Assembly (NCBI GenBank): GCA_023254755.1
Contig: JALRKU010000245.1
Span: 1 to 5,157 of the forward strand
DNA length: 5,157 bases
Source: Aeromicrobium sp.
GTDB taxonomy: Bacteria > Actinomycetota > Actinomycetes > Propionibacteriales > Nocardioidaceae
Direction of reading: 5' to 3'
Made by a program: the position numbers and the translations under genes. Shown piece after piece: positions 1 to 5,157 of the stretch (positions are counted from its first letter, which is position 1; every line of letters starts with the position of its first letter). The notes beneath the pieces were generated by a model. It searched no databases. It was not told the DNA's origin and saw nothing but the letters and a program-made list of their open reading frames with translations.

Positions 1-1083
1 AGGCGATTCCTGCGCGCCGACGCCGTCGAGGTCCTCGATCCCGCGCCCGGACGGGTCGCCCCGCCGTGCCGGTACGCCGGCACCTGCGGCGGGTGCGACT
101 TCCAGCACGTCGACCCCGCCACCCAGCGAGCCCTCCTGACCTCGGTCGTGCGCGAGCAGCTCGATCGGCTGGCCGGCATCACGTGGGACGGCGAGGTCGA
201 GGCGGTCCTGCCGGACGACCTCGGGTGGCGCACCCGGGTGACGTGGGCCGTCGACGTCGACGGACGGGCAGGCCTGCGTCGGCACCGGTCGCACGACGTC
301 GTCCGCGTCGACGCGTGCCCCATCGCCCACCCCGACACCGTCGACGTCCAGCTGCAGCGGTGGGACGCCGACCGTGTCGAGACCATCGTGTCCTCGACCG
401 GCCAGCGGATGCTGGTGACCGACGCCGGGATCGACGACCCGCTCGAGGCGCGCCTGCGCCTCGACGACGCGGACGGAGTCGTCGCCGAGGACGGCACGGT
501 GCGCGCCGGCACGAAGCACCTGGTCGAGCGCGTGCACCACCGCGACTTCCGGGTCACCGGATCGGGCTTCTGGCAGGTCCATCCCGCCGCGGCCGAGACC
601 CTGGTCGACGCGGTGCTCGCCGGCGCAGCGGTGCGCCCCGGTGACCGCGTCGTCGACCTCTACGCCGGCGTGGGCCTGTTCACCGCGTTCCTGGCCGAGG
701 CCGCCGGGCCGACCGGCGAGGTGGTGTGGGTCGAGGCCGATCGGGGCGCGGCGGTCGACGCCCGGGCCAACGTCGCGGACCTGCCGCAGGTCGCCGTCGT
801 CCCCGGGCGCACCGAGCGCGTGCTGCGCCGTGGCGAGGCGGGCGAGCACGCCGACGTCGTGGTGCTCGACCCGCCGCGGTCGGGGGCCAAGGACGCGGTC
901 GCCGACGTCGTCGCCCTCGCCCCTCGCCGCGTCGTCTACGTCGCGTGCGACCCCGCGGCGCTGGCCCGCGACCTCGCGACGTTCGCCCGCCTCGGCTACG
1001 GGCTCGACGCCCTCCGGGGCTTCGCGCTGTTCCCGATGACGCACCACGTGGAGTGCGTGGCGGTGCTGTCTGCGCGGCACTGA
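1..1083 (+). CDS. Class I SAM-dependent RNA 5-methyluridine methyltransferase (RlmC/RlmD/TrmA family), 5'-truncated
   Basis: This enzyme would transfer a methyl group from S-adenosylmethionine to C5 of a uridine in 23S rRNA or tRNA, acting in the cytoplasm. The frame is open from base 1, so 360 C-terminal codons are present. The true start and most of the expected N-terminal TRAM domain lie to the left; an internal GTG at 148 is not a credible start because conserved residues precede it. In partial-protein numbering, Cys23, Cys29 and Cys32 (CX5CGGC followed by DFQH) plus Cys106 (ACPIAHP) match the four ligands of the [4Fe-4S] cluster typical of RlmC/RlmD-type members. The SAM-binding motif is VVDLYAGVGLF (217-227). 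The LDPPRSG motif starts at Leu289, the catalytic nucleophile is Cys316 (YVACDP), and the terminal FPMTHHVE supplies the general base Glu351. All catalytic residues are intact. The family is secure. The exact target uridine cannot be read from sequence, so no symbol is given. The next gene starts 11 bases on, suggesting co-transcription. Confidence 0.93.
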   Translation, partial: RRFLRADAVEVLDPAPGRVAPPCRYAGTCGGCDFQHVDPATQRALLTSVVREQLDRLAGITWDGEVEAVLPDDLGWRTRVTWAVDVDGRAGLRRHRSHDVVRVDACPIAHPDTVDVQLQRWDADRVETIVSSTGQRMLVTDAGIDDPLEARLRLDDADGVVAEDGTVRAGTKHLVERVHHRDFRVTGSGFWQVHPAAAETLVDAVLAGAAVRPGDRVVDLYAGVGLFTAFLAEAAGPTGEVVWVEADRGAAVDARANVADLPQVAVVPGRTERVLRRGEAGEHADVVVLDPPRSGAKDAVADVVALAPRRVVYVACDPAALARDLATFARLGYGLDALRGFALFPMTHHVECVAVLSARH

Positions 1084-1094
1084 CGTGGGGCAGC

Positions 1095-3656
1095 ATGGTC
1101 GGCATGCCCTTCGCCGACCCGCAGGTGTGCCCGGCGTGCCAGGGACGGCTCGACGGCTCGACGGTCTGCCCGTCGTGCCGGCTCGACCTCGCCTCGCCCG
1201 AGCTGGCCGAGCTCTGGCAGACCCTGCTGCGGGCCGACGCCCTCCTGGATCGGGCCGTCGCCGCGCGTGACGCCGGCGTCGCGGAGCAGCTCGCGGCGAT
1301 GCCTCCACCCCAGTCGGCCGGCAGCGCGACGACGGCACCTCCGAAGACCGCACCGCCGACGACCGGCGACCTCCCGCCGATGCCTCGCGCAGATCGCCCT
1401 GGCGACGGGACGGCACCCACCCCCAGCGCCTCCACCTCGCCGAGCGTGGCGACGACCCCCTCGTGGTCGGTCGGCACGGTGCTGCTGACGCTGGGCGCCT
1501 TCGGCCTCGTCGTGGCGGCGCTGATCTTCGTCTCCCGGTCCTGGGACACCCTCGGCCTGGCCGGGAAGGCCGCGATCATGCTGGTCGCGACGATCGCCGT
1601 CGGCTGGTCTGCGGTCTGGGTCACGCGCCGACCGCTCCGGGCGTCGGCCGAGGCGTTGTGGGCGGTCCTGCTCGTCCTCGTCGCGGTCGACCTGGGCGCG
1701 GCCCGCGGGGAGGGTGTCGCCGGGCTCGATCGACTGCCCTGGTCCTGGGCGTGGGTCGGCGGTGGACTGGTGCTCGTCGCCGCGTCGGCGGTGGTCCTCG
1801 CGTGGTCCCGTCGTCCGATCGGTCGCGAGCTGTGGGTGCCGGCGGTCGCGACGGCGGGGGGTGTCGCCGTGACGTCGCTCGGCGCGGTCGGCGTGGTCGA
1901 CGCCCGGACGTTCTGGCGGGTCTTCGTGGGTCTGCTGGTCGCGGGCGGACTGGGCCTGGCCCTGCGCGTCACGGCGTCTCGTCGCGTGGCGATCGGGGCG
2001 CGCGTCGTGCTCGGCGGCTTCTTCGCCGTGGCGGCCGTGTCGGCCTACGTCGAGCTGCTCGACCACCCGGACCTGGTCGAGGTCGTGGGCGAGGCCCACG
2101 GACTGCCGCTGCTGCTGGTGGCGTTCGCGTCGTTCGGCGTCGGTGCGGCCATCCCGTCCGCGCGGGTCGCGATGAGCGCCCTCGGCACCCTCGGCCTGGT
2201 GGCCCTCGTGGTCGTGCCGTCGGCGGAGGCGTGGCGCCCCGAGGGCGCGATCCTCGCCGCCGCCGGTCTCGCGGCCGCTCCCGCGGTGGCCCTCGTGCGA
2301 GGCGCCGGCGACTGGATCCGCGGGGTGCGGCTGGCCGTGCTGCTGCCGGTGGCCGGGCTCGGCCTGGTCGGCGCCGCCTGGATCGGCACCCTGCTCACGC
2401 AGCTGGGCAGGGCGCTGGACGAGCCGTGGTCGGTCGGTCCCGGCCGCCGTCCGGAGATCGACTCCGTGTCCGCGGTCGAGCCGTGGGTGGCGCTGGTGGC
2501 CGCCGCGGCGCTCGTCGTGGCCGGCCTCGCGGTGCCTCGCTGGCCCGAGCTGCGTGACCGCCCCCAGGTCCGCGAGCCCGCCGTCGTGGCGACGGGTCTC
2601 GTCGCGCTCGTCGGCCTCGTCGTGGCGACCAGGCCGCCCCTCGTGATCGGCGCGGCACTCCTGGTCGGCGGCGGACTGCTGCTGCTCCTCGTCCACGCGC
2701 TGCGCCGGCCCGACGACGTCACGTGGTCGGGCGGGGCGGTGCTCGGTCTCGCTGCCGGCGCGGTCGCGGCGTCGGCGTCCCTCGAGGTGTCCGCGGCCGC
2801 CTGGTCGGTCGTGGCGGTCGCGGCGGGCGTGCTGGCGCTCGTGCCCCGGTCGCCCCTCGCCGACGTCGGTGGCCTGGCCGCCGCGCCGCTGCTCGCGGGC
2901 GGTGCCTGTGCCGCCGCTGAGCTGGCGGGCCTCTCGCAGCAGGCGGTCGCGGTGAGTGCGGGTCTGGCAGCGCTCGCGGTGACCGTCGCCGCCGCCCTCG
3001 TGCCGTTGCGCCGACGGTCCGTCGCGGCCGGCGAGGCCGGGGGAGCGCTCTCGACGCTCGTCGCGCTCGTCGCGGTCGGCGGTGGACCGTCGGGAGCGGC
3101 CTCGTGGACGGTCGTCGGTGCCGCCGCCTGCGCGGTCGCCGCGGTCGCCGCCCACCGTCGCTGGTACGTCTGGCCCGGCGTCGCGGCGCTCGTGGTCGCC
3201 TACGTGCTGCTGGTGGTCGACAGCGGGTCCACGATCGTCGAGGCGTACACCCTTCCGCTCGGCGTCGCCGGCCTGGCCGCGGGACTGTGGTGGATGCGAC
3301 GCAACCCGACGGTGGGCTCGTGGGCGGCCCTGGGCGGGGGACTGGCCGCCGCGCTGCTGCCCAGCACGCCCCAGGCCCTCGCCGACCCGACGGGCCTGCG
3401 GGCGCTCCTGCTGGGAGCGGGCGCGGTCGGCGTGCTCGCGGTCGGTGCACGACGCGACTGGCAGGCGCCGTTCCTGGCCGGTTCGGCCGTCGCGGCGCTC
3501 GTGCTGCTGTTCAACGTCGGCCCCTACGCCAACGCCGCTCCACGGGTCGCGGTCATCGCCGCCGTCAGCGCGGCACTGGTGGCCGTCGGGGTCACCTGGG
3601 AGGACCGGGTCAGGGACGGGCGCCGGATCGTGGCGTTCGTGAAGGCGATGCGCTGA
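1095..3656 (+). CDS. Zinc-ribbon polytopic membrane protein, SCO7613 C-terminal-domain type
   Basis: The molecular function is unknown. From ATG 1095 the protein has 853 residues. Residues 12-28 form a small zinc ribbon (CPAC, nine residues, CPSC). A likely helical stretch (SPELAELWQTLLRADALL) follows, then a Pro/Thr/Ser-rich linker at about 69-122. From about residue 125 there are roughly 26 hydrophobic segments ending near 835, with short basic turns (RRP, SRR, RRR). One larger polar loop lies at about 436-462. The C-terminus (TWEDRVRDGRRIVAFVKAMR) is a basic amphipathic tail. From memory, this architecture, the AFGLVVAALIFV...SWDTLGLAGK stretch and the tail are characteristic of actinobacterial proteins named after SCO7613. 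The zinc ribbon and linker should be cytoplasmic. Start choice is uncertain: GGGG at 1087-1090 is only 4 bases from ATG 1095 and 13 from ATG 1104, which would give 850 residues. The frame is open upstream to 726, but that part is Arg/Gly-rich and overlaps the methyltransferase, so it is not coding. It is probably in an operon with the preceding gene. Confidence 0.85.
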   Translation: MVGMPFADPQVCPACQGRLDGSTVCPSCRLDLASPELAELWQTLLRADALLDRAVAARDAGVAEQLAAMPPPQSAGSATTAPPKTAPPTTGDLPPMPRADRPGDGTAPTPSASTSPSVATTPSWSVGTVLLTLGAFGLVVAALIFVSRSWDTLGLAGKAAIMLVATIAVGWSAVWVTRRPLRASAEALWAVLLVLVAVDLGAARGEGVAGLDRLPWSWAWVGGGLVLVAASAVVLAWSRRPIGRELWVPAVATAGGVAVTSLGAVGVVDARTFWRVFVGLLVAGGLGLALRVTASRRVAIGARVVLGGFFAVAAVSAYVELLDHPDLVEVVGEAHGLPLLLVAFASFGVGAAIPSARVAMSALGTLGLVALVVVPSAEAWRPEGAILAAAGLAAAPAVALVRGAGDWIRGVRLAVLLPVAGLGLVGAAWIGTLLTQLGRALDEPWSVGPGRRPEIDSVSAVEPWVALVAAAALVVAGLAVPRWPELRDRPQVREPAVVATGLVALVGLVVATRPPLVIGAALLVGGGLLLLLVHALRRPDDVTWSGGAVLGLAAGAVAASASLEVSAAAWSVVAVAAGVLALVPRSPLADVGGLAAAPLLAGGACAAAELAGLSQQAVAVSAGLAALAVTVAAALVPLRRRSVAAGEAGGALSTLVALVAVGGGPSGAASWTVVGAAACAVAAVAAHRRWYVWPGVAALVVAYVLLVVDSGSTIVEAYTLPLGVAGLAAGLWWMRRNPTVGSWAALGGGLAAALLPSTPQALADPTGLRALLLGAGAVGVLAVGARRDWQAPFLAGSAVAALVLLFNVGPYANAAPRVAVIAAVSAALVAVGVTWEDRVRDGRRIVAFVKAMR

Positions 3657-3683
3657 CGCTGGGCAGCACGTCACGGACAGCCG

Positions 3684-4661
3684 TCAGGCGAACGCGTCGA
3701 CCGACGTCAGCTCCGCCGACCAGTTCCACAGCCGCTCGGCCAGGTCGGGATCGATCGCCCAGCTCCGGACACCCCGACGATCCGACACGGCGCGGTCCTC
3801 GGGCGCGACCTCGGCGACGTCGCAGTCCTCGAGGTACAGGCCGCCGGTCCCGTCGAGCAGCGGCGAGGTCGCGGCCCAGAGCTGGGTCGCGGCGCCCTGC
3901 TCCGGCGACTTCATGCCCGCCGGAACGACCCGGCGGCCGGTCTCGTCGATCAGGCCCTGCCGACGCAGGTCGTCGTCGTCCATGTGCCGGGCGAGCGGCG
4001 TGAGGATCGCGCCGGGGTGGAGCGAGAACGCCCGGACGCCGTGCTCGGCGCCGAGTCGGTCCAGGTGCACCGCGAACAAGGCGTTCGCGGTCTTGGACTG
4101 CCCGTACGCGACCCACTTGTCGTAGGGCTCGGCGTCGAAGAAGGGGTCGTCCCAGCGGACCGGCGAGTAGAAGTGGCCCCGCGACGACACGCTCACGACC
4201 CGGGAGCCGCGGGAGAGCGCCGGCACGAGGTGGTTCACGAGCGCGAAGTGGCCGAGGTGGTTCGCGGCCAGCTGCAGCTCCCAACCGGGCCCGACCCGCG
4301 TGAGAGGCGCGGCCATCACCCCGGCGCTGTCGATGACCAGGTCGACCGCGCCTGCTGCGACCACCTCGTCGGCGAAGACGCGCACCGACACGAGGTCGGC
4401 GAGGTCCATCGGCCGCACGTCGACCCCCGGGAGGTCCGCGAGCTGCTCCTCGGCCACCTCAGGGCGCCGCGCGGGCACCACGACGCGGGCCCCCGCGGCG
4501 ACGAGGGCGCGGGTGGTCACCAGGCCGATGCCGGAGTACCCGCCGGTGACGACGGCGCGCCGGCCGGTGAGGTCGATGCCCTCCATGACGTCGGCAGCGG
4601 TGGACGACGCGTCGAAGCCGGAGCCGAGAGGTGACTGGGTCGAGGTGTGCGGTGTGCTCAT
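3684..4661 (-). CDS. NADP-type short-chain dehydrogenase/reductase (retinol dehydrogenase-like SDR)
   Basis: This is a complete 325-residue cytoplasmic oxidoreductase with a Rossmann fold; the substrate is unknown. The coenzyme loop TGGYSGIG is at 39-46. Arg65-Arg66 just after the second beta strand favour NADP(H) over NAD(H). Asp86-Leu87 is the usual adenine-side DL motif. The active-site tetrad is Asn134 (NHLGHF), Ser160 (VSVSSRGH), Tyr186 and Lys190 (YGQSK), followed by HPGAILTP at 215-222. The usual NNAG motif is replaced by DSAG (111-114). The length and the insert between Ser160 and Tyr186 (WDDPFFDAEPYDKW) match the retinol-dehydrogenase/WWOX-like branch common in actinobacteria, where annotation as retinol dehydrogenase says little about the real substrate. 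ATG 4661 is preferred over the in-frame ATG at 4754: the protein then begins MSTPHTSTQ like its relatives, and a promoter with its -10 seven bases before this ATG implies a leaderless transcript. It converges on the membrane-protein gene with a 27-base gap. Confidence 0.92.
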   Translation of the reverse strand: MSTPHTSTQSPLGSGFDASSTAADVMEGIDLTGRRAVVTGGYSGIGLVTTRALVAAGARVVVPARRPEVAEEQLADLPGVDVRPMDLADLVSVRVFADEVVAAGAVDLVIDSAGVMAAPLTRVGPGWELQLAANHLGHFALVNHLVPALSRGSRVVSVSSRGHFYSPVRWDDPFFDAEPYDKWVAYGQSKTANALFAVHLDRLGAEHGVRAFSLHPGAILTPLARHMDDDDLRRQGLIDETGRRVVPAGMKSPEQGAATQLWAATSPLLDGTGGLYLEDCDVAEVAPEDRAVSDRRGVRSWAIDPDLAERLWNWSAELTSVDAFA

Positions 4662-4668
4662 GCTCGCG

Positions 4669-4699
4669 ACGCTAGGTGCTGGAGCGCGGGCCAGGTCAA
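4669..4699 (-). promoter_or_regulatory. Putative sigma70-type promoter for the SDR gene, leaderless
   Basis: Reading the minus strand, TTGACC (4699-4694) is a near-consensus -35 box. It is followed after 19 bases by TAGCGT (4674-4669), which fits the actinobacterial -10 pattern TANNNT. Seven bases (CGCGAGC) separate the -10 from ATG 4661, which is the normal distance from a -10 to a transcription start, so the mRNA would begin at or next to the start codon. No good Shine-Dalgarno lies before this ATG, which agrees with leaderless translation. The spacer is one or two bases longer than ideal. Confidence 0.6.
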
Positions 4700-4727
4700 G
4701 ACGACCTGCGCGTCGGCGGGCCATGTG

Positions 4728-4738
4728 TCTCGACATCA
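4728..4738. repeat. Degenerate direct copy of the operator half
   Basis: TCTCGACATCA matches TCTTGATATCA at 4743-4753 in 9 of 11 positions; both differences are C/T. The offset is 15 bases, about one and a half helical turns. The second half of the palindrome is not conserved here, so this could be a weaker secondary binding site beside the main operator, or chance similarity. Confidence 0.3.
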
Positions 4739-4740
4739 TG

Positions 4741-4758
4741 TATCTTGATATCAAGAGA
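4741..4758. promoter_or_regulatory. Operator-like 18-bp palindrome between the SDR and aconitase genes (MarR-type candidate)
   Basis: TATCTTGATATCAAGAGA is palindromic at 16 of 18 positions, with an uninterrupted 14-bp perfect core (TCTTGATATCAAGA, 4743-4756). It sits in an AT-richer island within very GC-rich DNA. Its centre is 88 bases upstream of the SDR start and about 97 bases upstream of the aconitase start, between the two divergent promoters. Size, symmetry and the TTGATATCAA core are typical of sites bound by dimeric winged-helix regulators such as MarR-family proteins; no regulator gene is in the window. Assignment to a specific protein would be inference. Confidence 0.5.
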
Positions 4759-4792
4759 CTTTGTGCCGGAGGAGTTAGGCAGACCTGAGCAC

Positions 4793-4820
4793 TTGCCAGG
4801 GCCGCTCCAGCAGGCAGGAT
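4793..4820 (+). promoter_or_regulatory. Putative promoter of the aconitase gene
   Basis: TTGCCA (4793-4798) resembles a -35 box. It is followed after 16 bases by CAGGAT (4815-4820), a form of -10 that keeps the key A at position 2 and T at position 6. Transcription would start near A4827, giving a leader of about 20 bases that contains the Shine-Dalgarno. It lies 35-80 bases downstream of the palindrome, so a protein bound there would act from upstream of this promoter. The call rests on motif resemblance only. Confidence 0.4.
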
Positions 4821-4834
4821 GAGAACACCACGCG

Positions 4835-4840
4835 AAGGAG
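4835..4840 (+). promoter_or_regulatory. Shine-Dalgarno of the aconitase gene
   Basis: AAGGAG lies six bases before ATG 4847. This strong, well-spaced ribosome binding site fixes the aconitase start and excludes the out-of-frame ATG at 4819. Confidence 0.85.
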
Positions 4841-4846
4841 AACCTG

Positions 4847-5017
4847 ATGTCGGTCGACAGCTTCAACGCCAAGGACACGCTCACCGTCGGTGACGCGACC
4901 TACGACTTCTACCGGCTGGGTGCCGTGACCGGTGACGGTCTCGACGTCGACAGCCTGCCGTTCAGCCTCAAGGTCCTGCTCGAGGCGCTGCTGCGCACCG
5001 AGGACGGCGCCGACATC
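4847..5017 (+). CDS. acnA: Aconitate hydratase (aconitase A), N-terminal 57 codons only
   Basis: Aconitase interconverts citrate and isocitrate in the TCA cycle with a [4Fe-4S] cluster. Only the N-terminus is here: [15 protein letters not shown], then YDFYRL, then [21 protein letters not shown]. These match in order the conserved start of actinobacterial AcnA (SVNSF...TL.VG...Y.IYRL...LPYSLKVL.ENLLR.EDG). The family is about 900 residues long, so over 90% of the gene is missing; no cluster cysteine or catalytic residue can be checked. Third-position GC is about 93% (53 of 57 codons), normal for this genome. After Ile57 (5015-5017) the frame stays open to the edge, but the encoded [16 protein letters not shown] bears no resemblance to aconitase, where a segment leading to NWDP and then QDFTGVP is expected. 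I therefore end the genuine gene here. It is divergent from the SDR gene and shares its regulatory region. Confidence 0.88.
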
Positions 5018-5020
5018 AAT
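5009..5020. other. Chimeric junction between aconitase and an antisense methyltransferase fragment
   Basis: To the left the plus strand encodes conserved aconitase (…EDGADI). To the right the minus strand encodes conserved methyltransferase (…VWGIDV). The two meet at GACATC (5012-5017), which reads DI in one direction and DV in the other and belongs plausibly to both, so the join probably occurred at a short shared sequence. No insertion-sequence end or target duplication is visible. Confidence 0.75.
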
Positions 5021-5157
5021 GCCCCAGACTTCCGCTTCAGGATGCTTCTCCTTCATGGCGAAGGTCAGCCGTCCCGTGGCACAACCCAGGTCCAGAATTC
5101 GACCGACCCGGCCGTCAGCCGGAACCGGAATGGCCTCAGCCATGACCTTCTGGACCT
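5012..5157 (-). CDS. Class I SAM-dependent methyltransferase fragment, probably foreign sequence joined to the contig end
   Basis: On the minus strand 48 codons run from the right edge to the junction, truncated at both ends. They encode [17 protein letters not shown] (fragment residues 18-34), the glycine-rich motif I of class I methyltransferases. The second beta strand follows, ending in the acidic residue that binds the SAM ribose (EVWGIDV, Asp47). The substrate cannot be told. Whether ATG at fragment residue 5 is a start is unclear, because the frame is open upstream to the edge. Third-position GC is about 67% (32 of 48 codons), against about 93% in the adjoining aconitase, so the piece is unlikely to come from the same genome. 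Beyond 5012 the frame merely reads antisense through aconitase. The match to the fold is clear; its status as part of a gene in this organism is doubtful. Confidence 0.7.

Noticed and set aside
66..644. A plus-strand frame of 192 codons inside the methyltransferase
   Set aside because: It is Arg-rich low-complexity out-of-frame translation; the Fe-S cysteines and fold motifs are all in the other frame.
726..1094. Upstream extension of the membrane-protein frame to an ATG at 726
   Set aside because: The extension is Arg/Gly/Pro-rich, overlaps conserved methyltransferase motifs, and the family begins just before the zinc ribbon.
1755..3088. Repeated GTCGGCGGTGGAC-like words within the membrane-protein gene
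   Set aside because: They arise from repeated Val/Gly/Leu-rich helices in biased codons; no long internal duplication is evident by eye.
996..3674. A minus-strand open frame of 892 codons opposite the membrane protein
   Set aside because: It is an antisense shadow produced by high third-position GC: its product is rich in Arg, Gly, Asp and His without domains, whereas the plus strand gives a coherent membrane protein.
3654..3686. Bidirectional terminator between the convergent genes
   Set aside because: Only weak stems are found: TGACG/CGTCA with a bulged interior, and a 4-bp ACGG/CCGT stem. There is no T-run and they overlap the stop codons, so I do not annotate a terminator.
4662..4754. 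N-terminal extension of the SDR starting at ATG 4754
   Set aside because: It adds 31 Arg/Ala-rich residues not expected in the family, covers the operator and promoter, and has no Shine-Dalgarno.
4768..4774. GGAGGAG resembling a Shine-Dalgarno
   Set aside because: No start codon with a usable frame follows at a suitable distance; the aconitase has its own site at 4835-4840.
4819..4893. A 24-codon leader ORF overlapping the aconitase start
   Set aside because: It overlaps the -10 box and the Shine-Dalgarno, and its composition is what out-of-frame reading of acnA would give.
5095..5100. GAATTC (EcoRI site) as a cloning junction explaining the chimera
   Set aside because: The methyltransferase reads continuously through it, and the break is about 80 bases away at 5009-5020.
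4775..5143. A 122-codon minus-strand frame as one methyltransferase gene
   Set aside because: Only the part right of about 5012 resembles a methyltransferase; the rest is antisense to aconitase and to its leader.

Overview
The window is high-GC DNA in which almost every third codon position is G or C, with spurious long open frames on both strands. This fits an actinobacterium. The SCO7613-type membrane protein, the TRAM/Fe-S RNA methyltransferase and the leaderless-looking promoter suggest the Propionibacteriales (Nocardioidaceae or Aeromicrobium-like), but the sequence alone does not fix the genus.

Layout. At 1-1083 (+) lies the 3' part of a 5-methyluridine RNA methyltransferase of the RlmC/RlmD/TrmA family, with its 5' end off the left edge. 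Eleven bases later, at 1095-3656 (+), comes an approximately 850-residue protein with an N-terminal zinc ribbon, a Pro/Thr/Ser-rich linker and about 26 membrane segments. It is very probably a member of the SCO7613 C-terminal-domain family, whose function is unknown. Convergent with it, at 3684-4661 (-), is a complete NADP-type short-chain dehydrogenase/reductase (SDR). A 185-base divergent intergenic region (4662-4846) holds a convincing leaderless promoter for the SDR, an 18-bp operator-like palindrome (4741-4758) with a degenerate copy beside it, and a plausible promoter and Shine-Dalgarno for the gene on the right. That gene, at 4847-5017 (+), is the first 57 codons of an aconitate hydratase.

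The right end is anomalous. At about 5009-5020 the aconitase reading stops matching its family. From there to the edge the minus strand encodes a fragment of an unrelated class I SAM methyltransferase with much lower third-position GC. The last ~140 bases are most likely a chimeric join (assembly or library artefact); a real rearrangement is less likely.

Functionally the window is mainly housekeeping: RNA modification, a TCA-cycle enzyme and an oxidoreductase, plus one large membrane protein of unknown function. I see no CRISPR array, tRNA or rRNA gene, insertion sequence, toxin-antitoxin pair or defence cassette, and no convincing undescribed system. The items most worth following are the operator between the SDR and aconitase genes, the zinc-ribbon membrane protein and the chimeric end.
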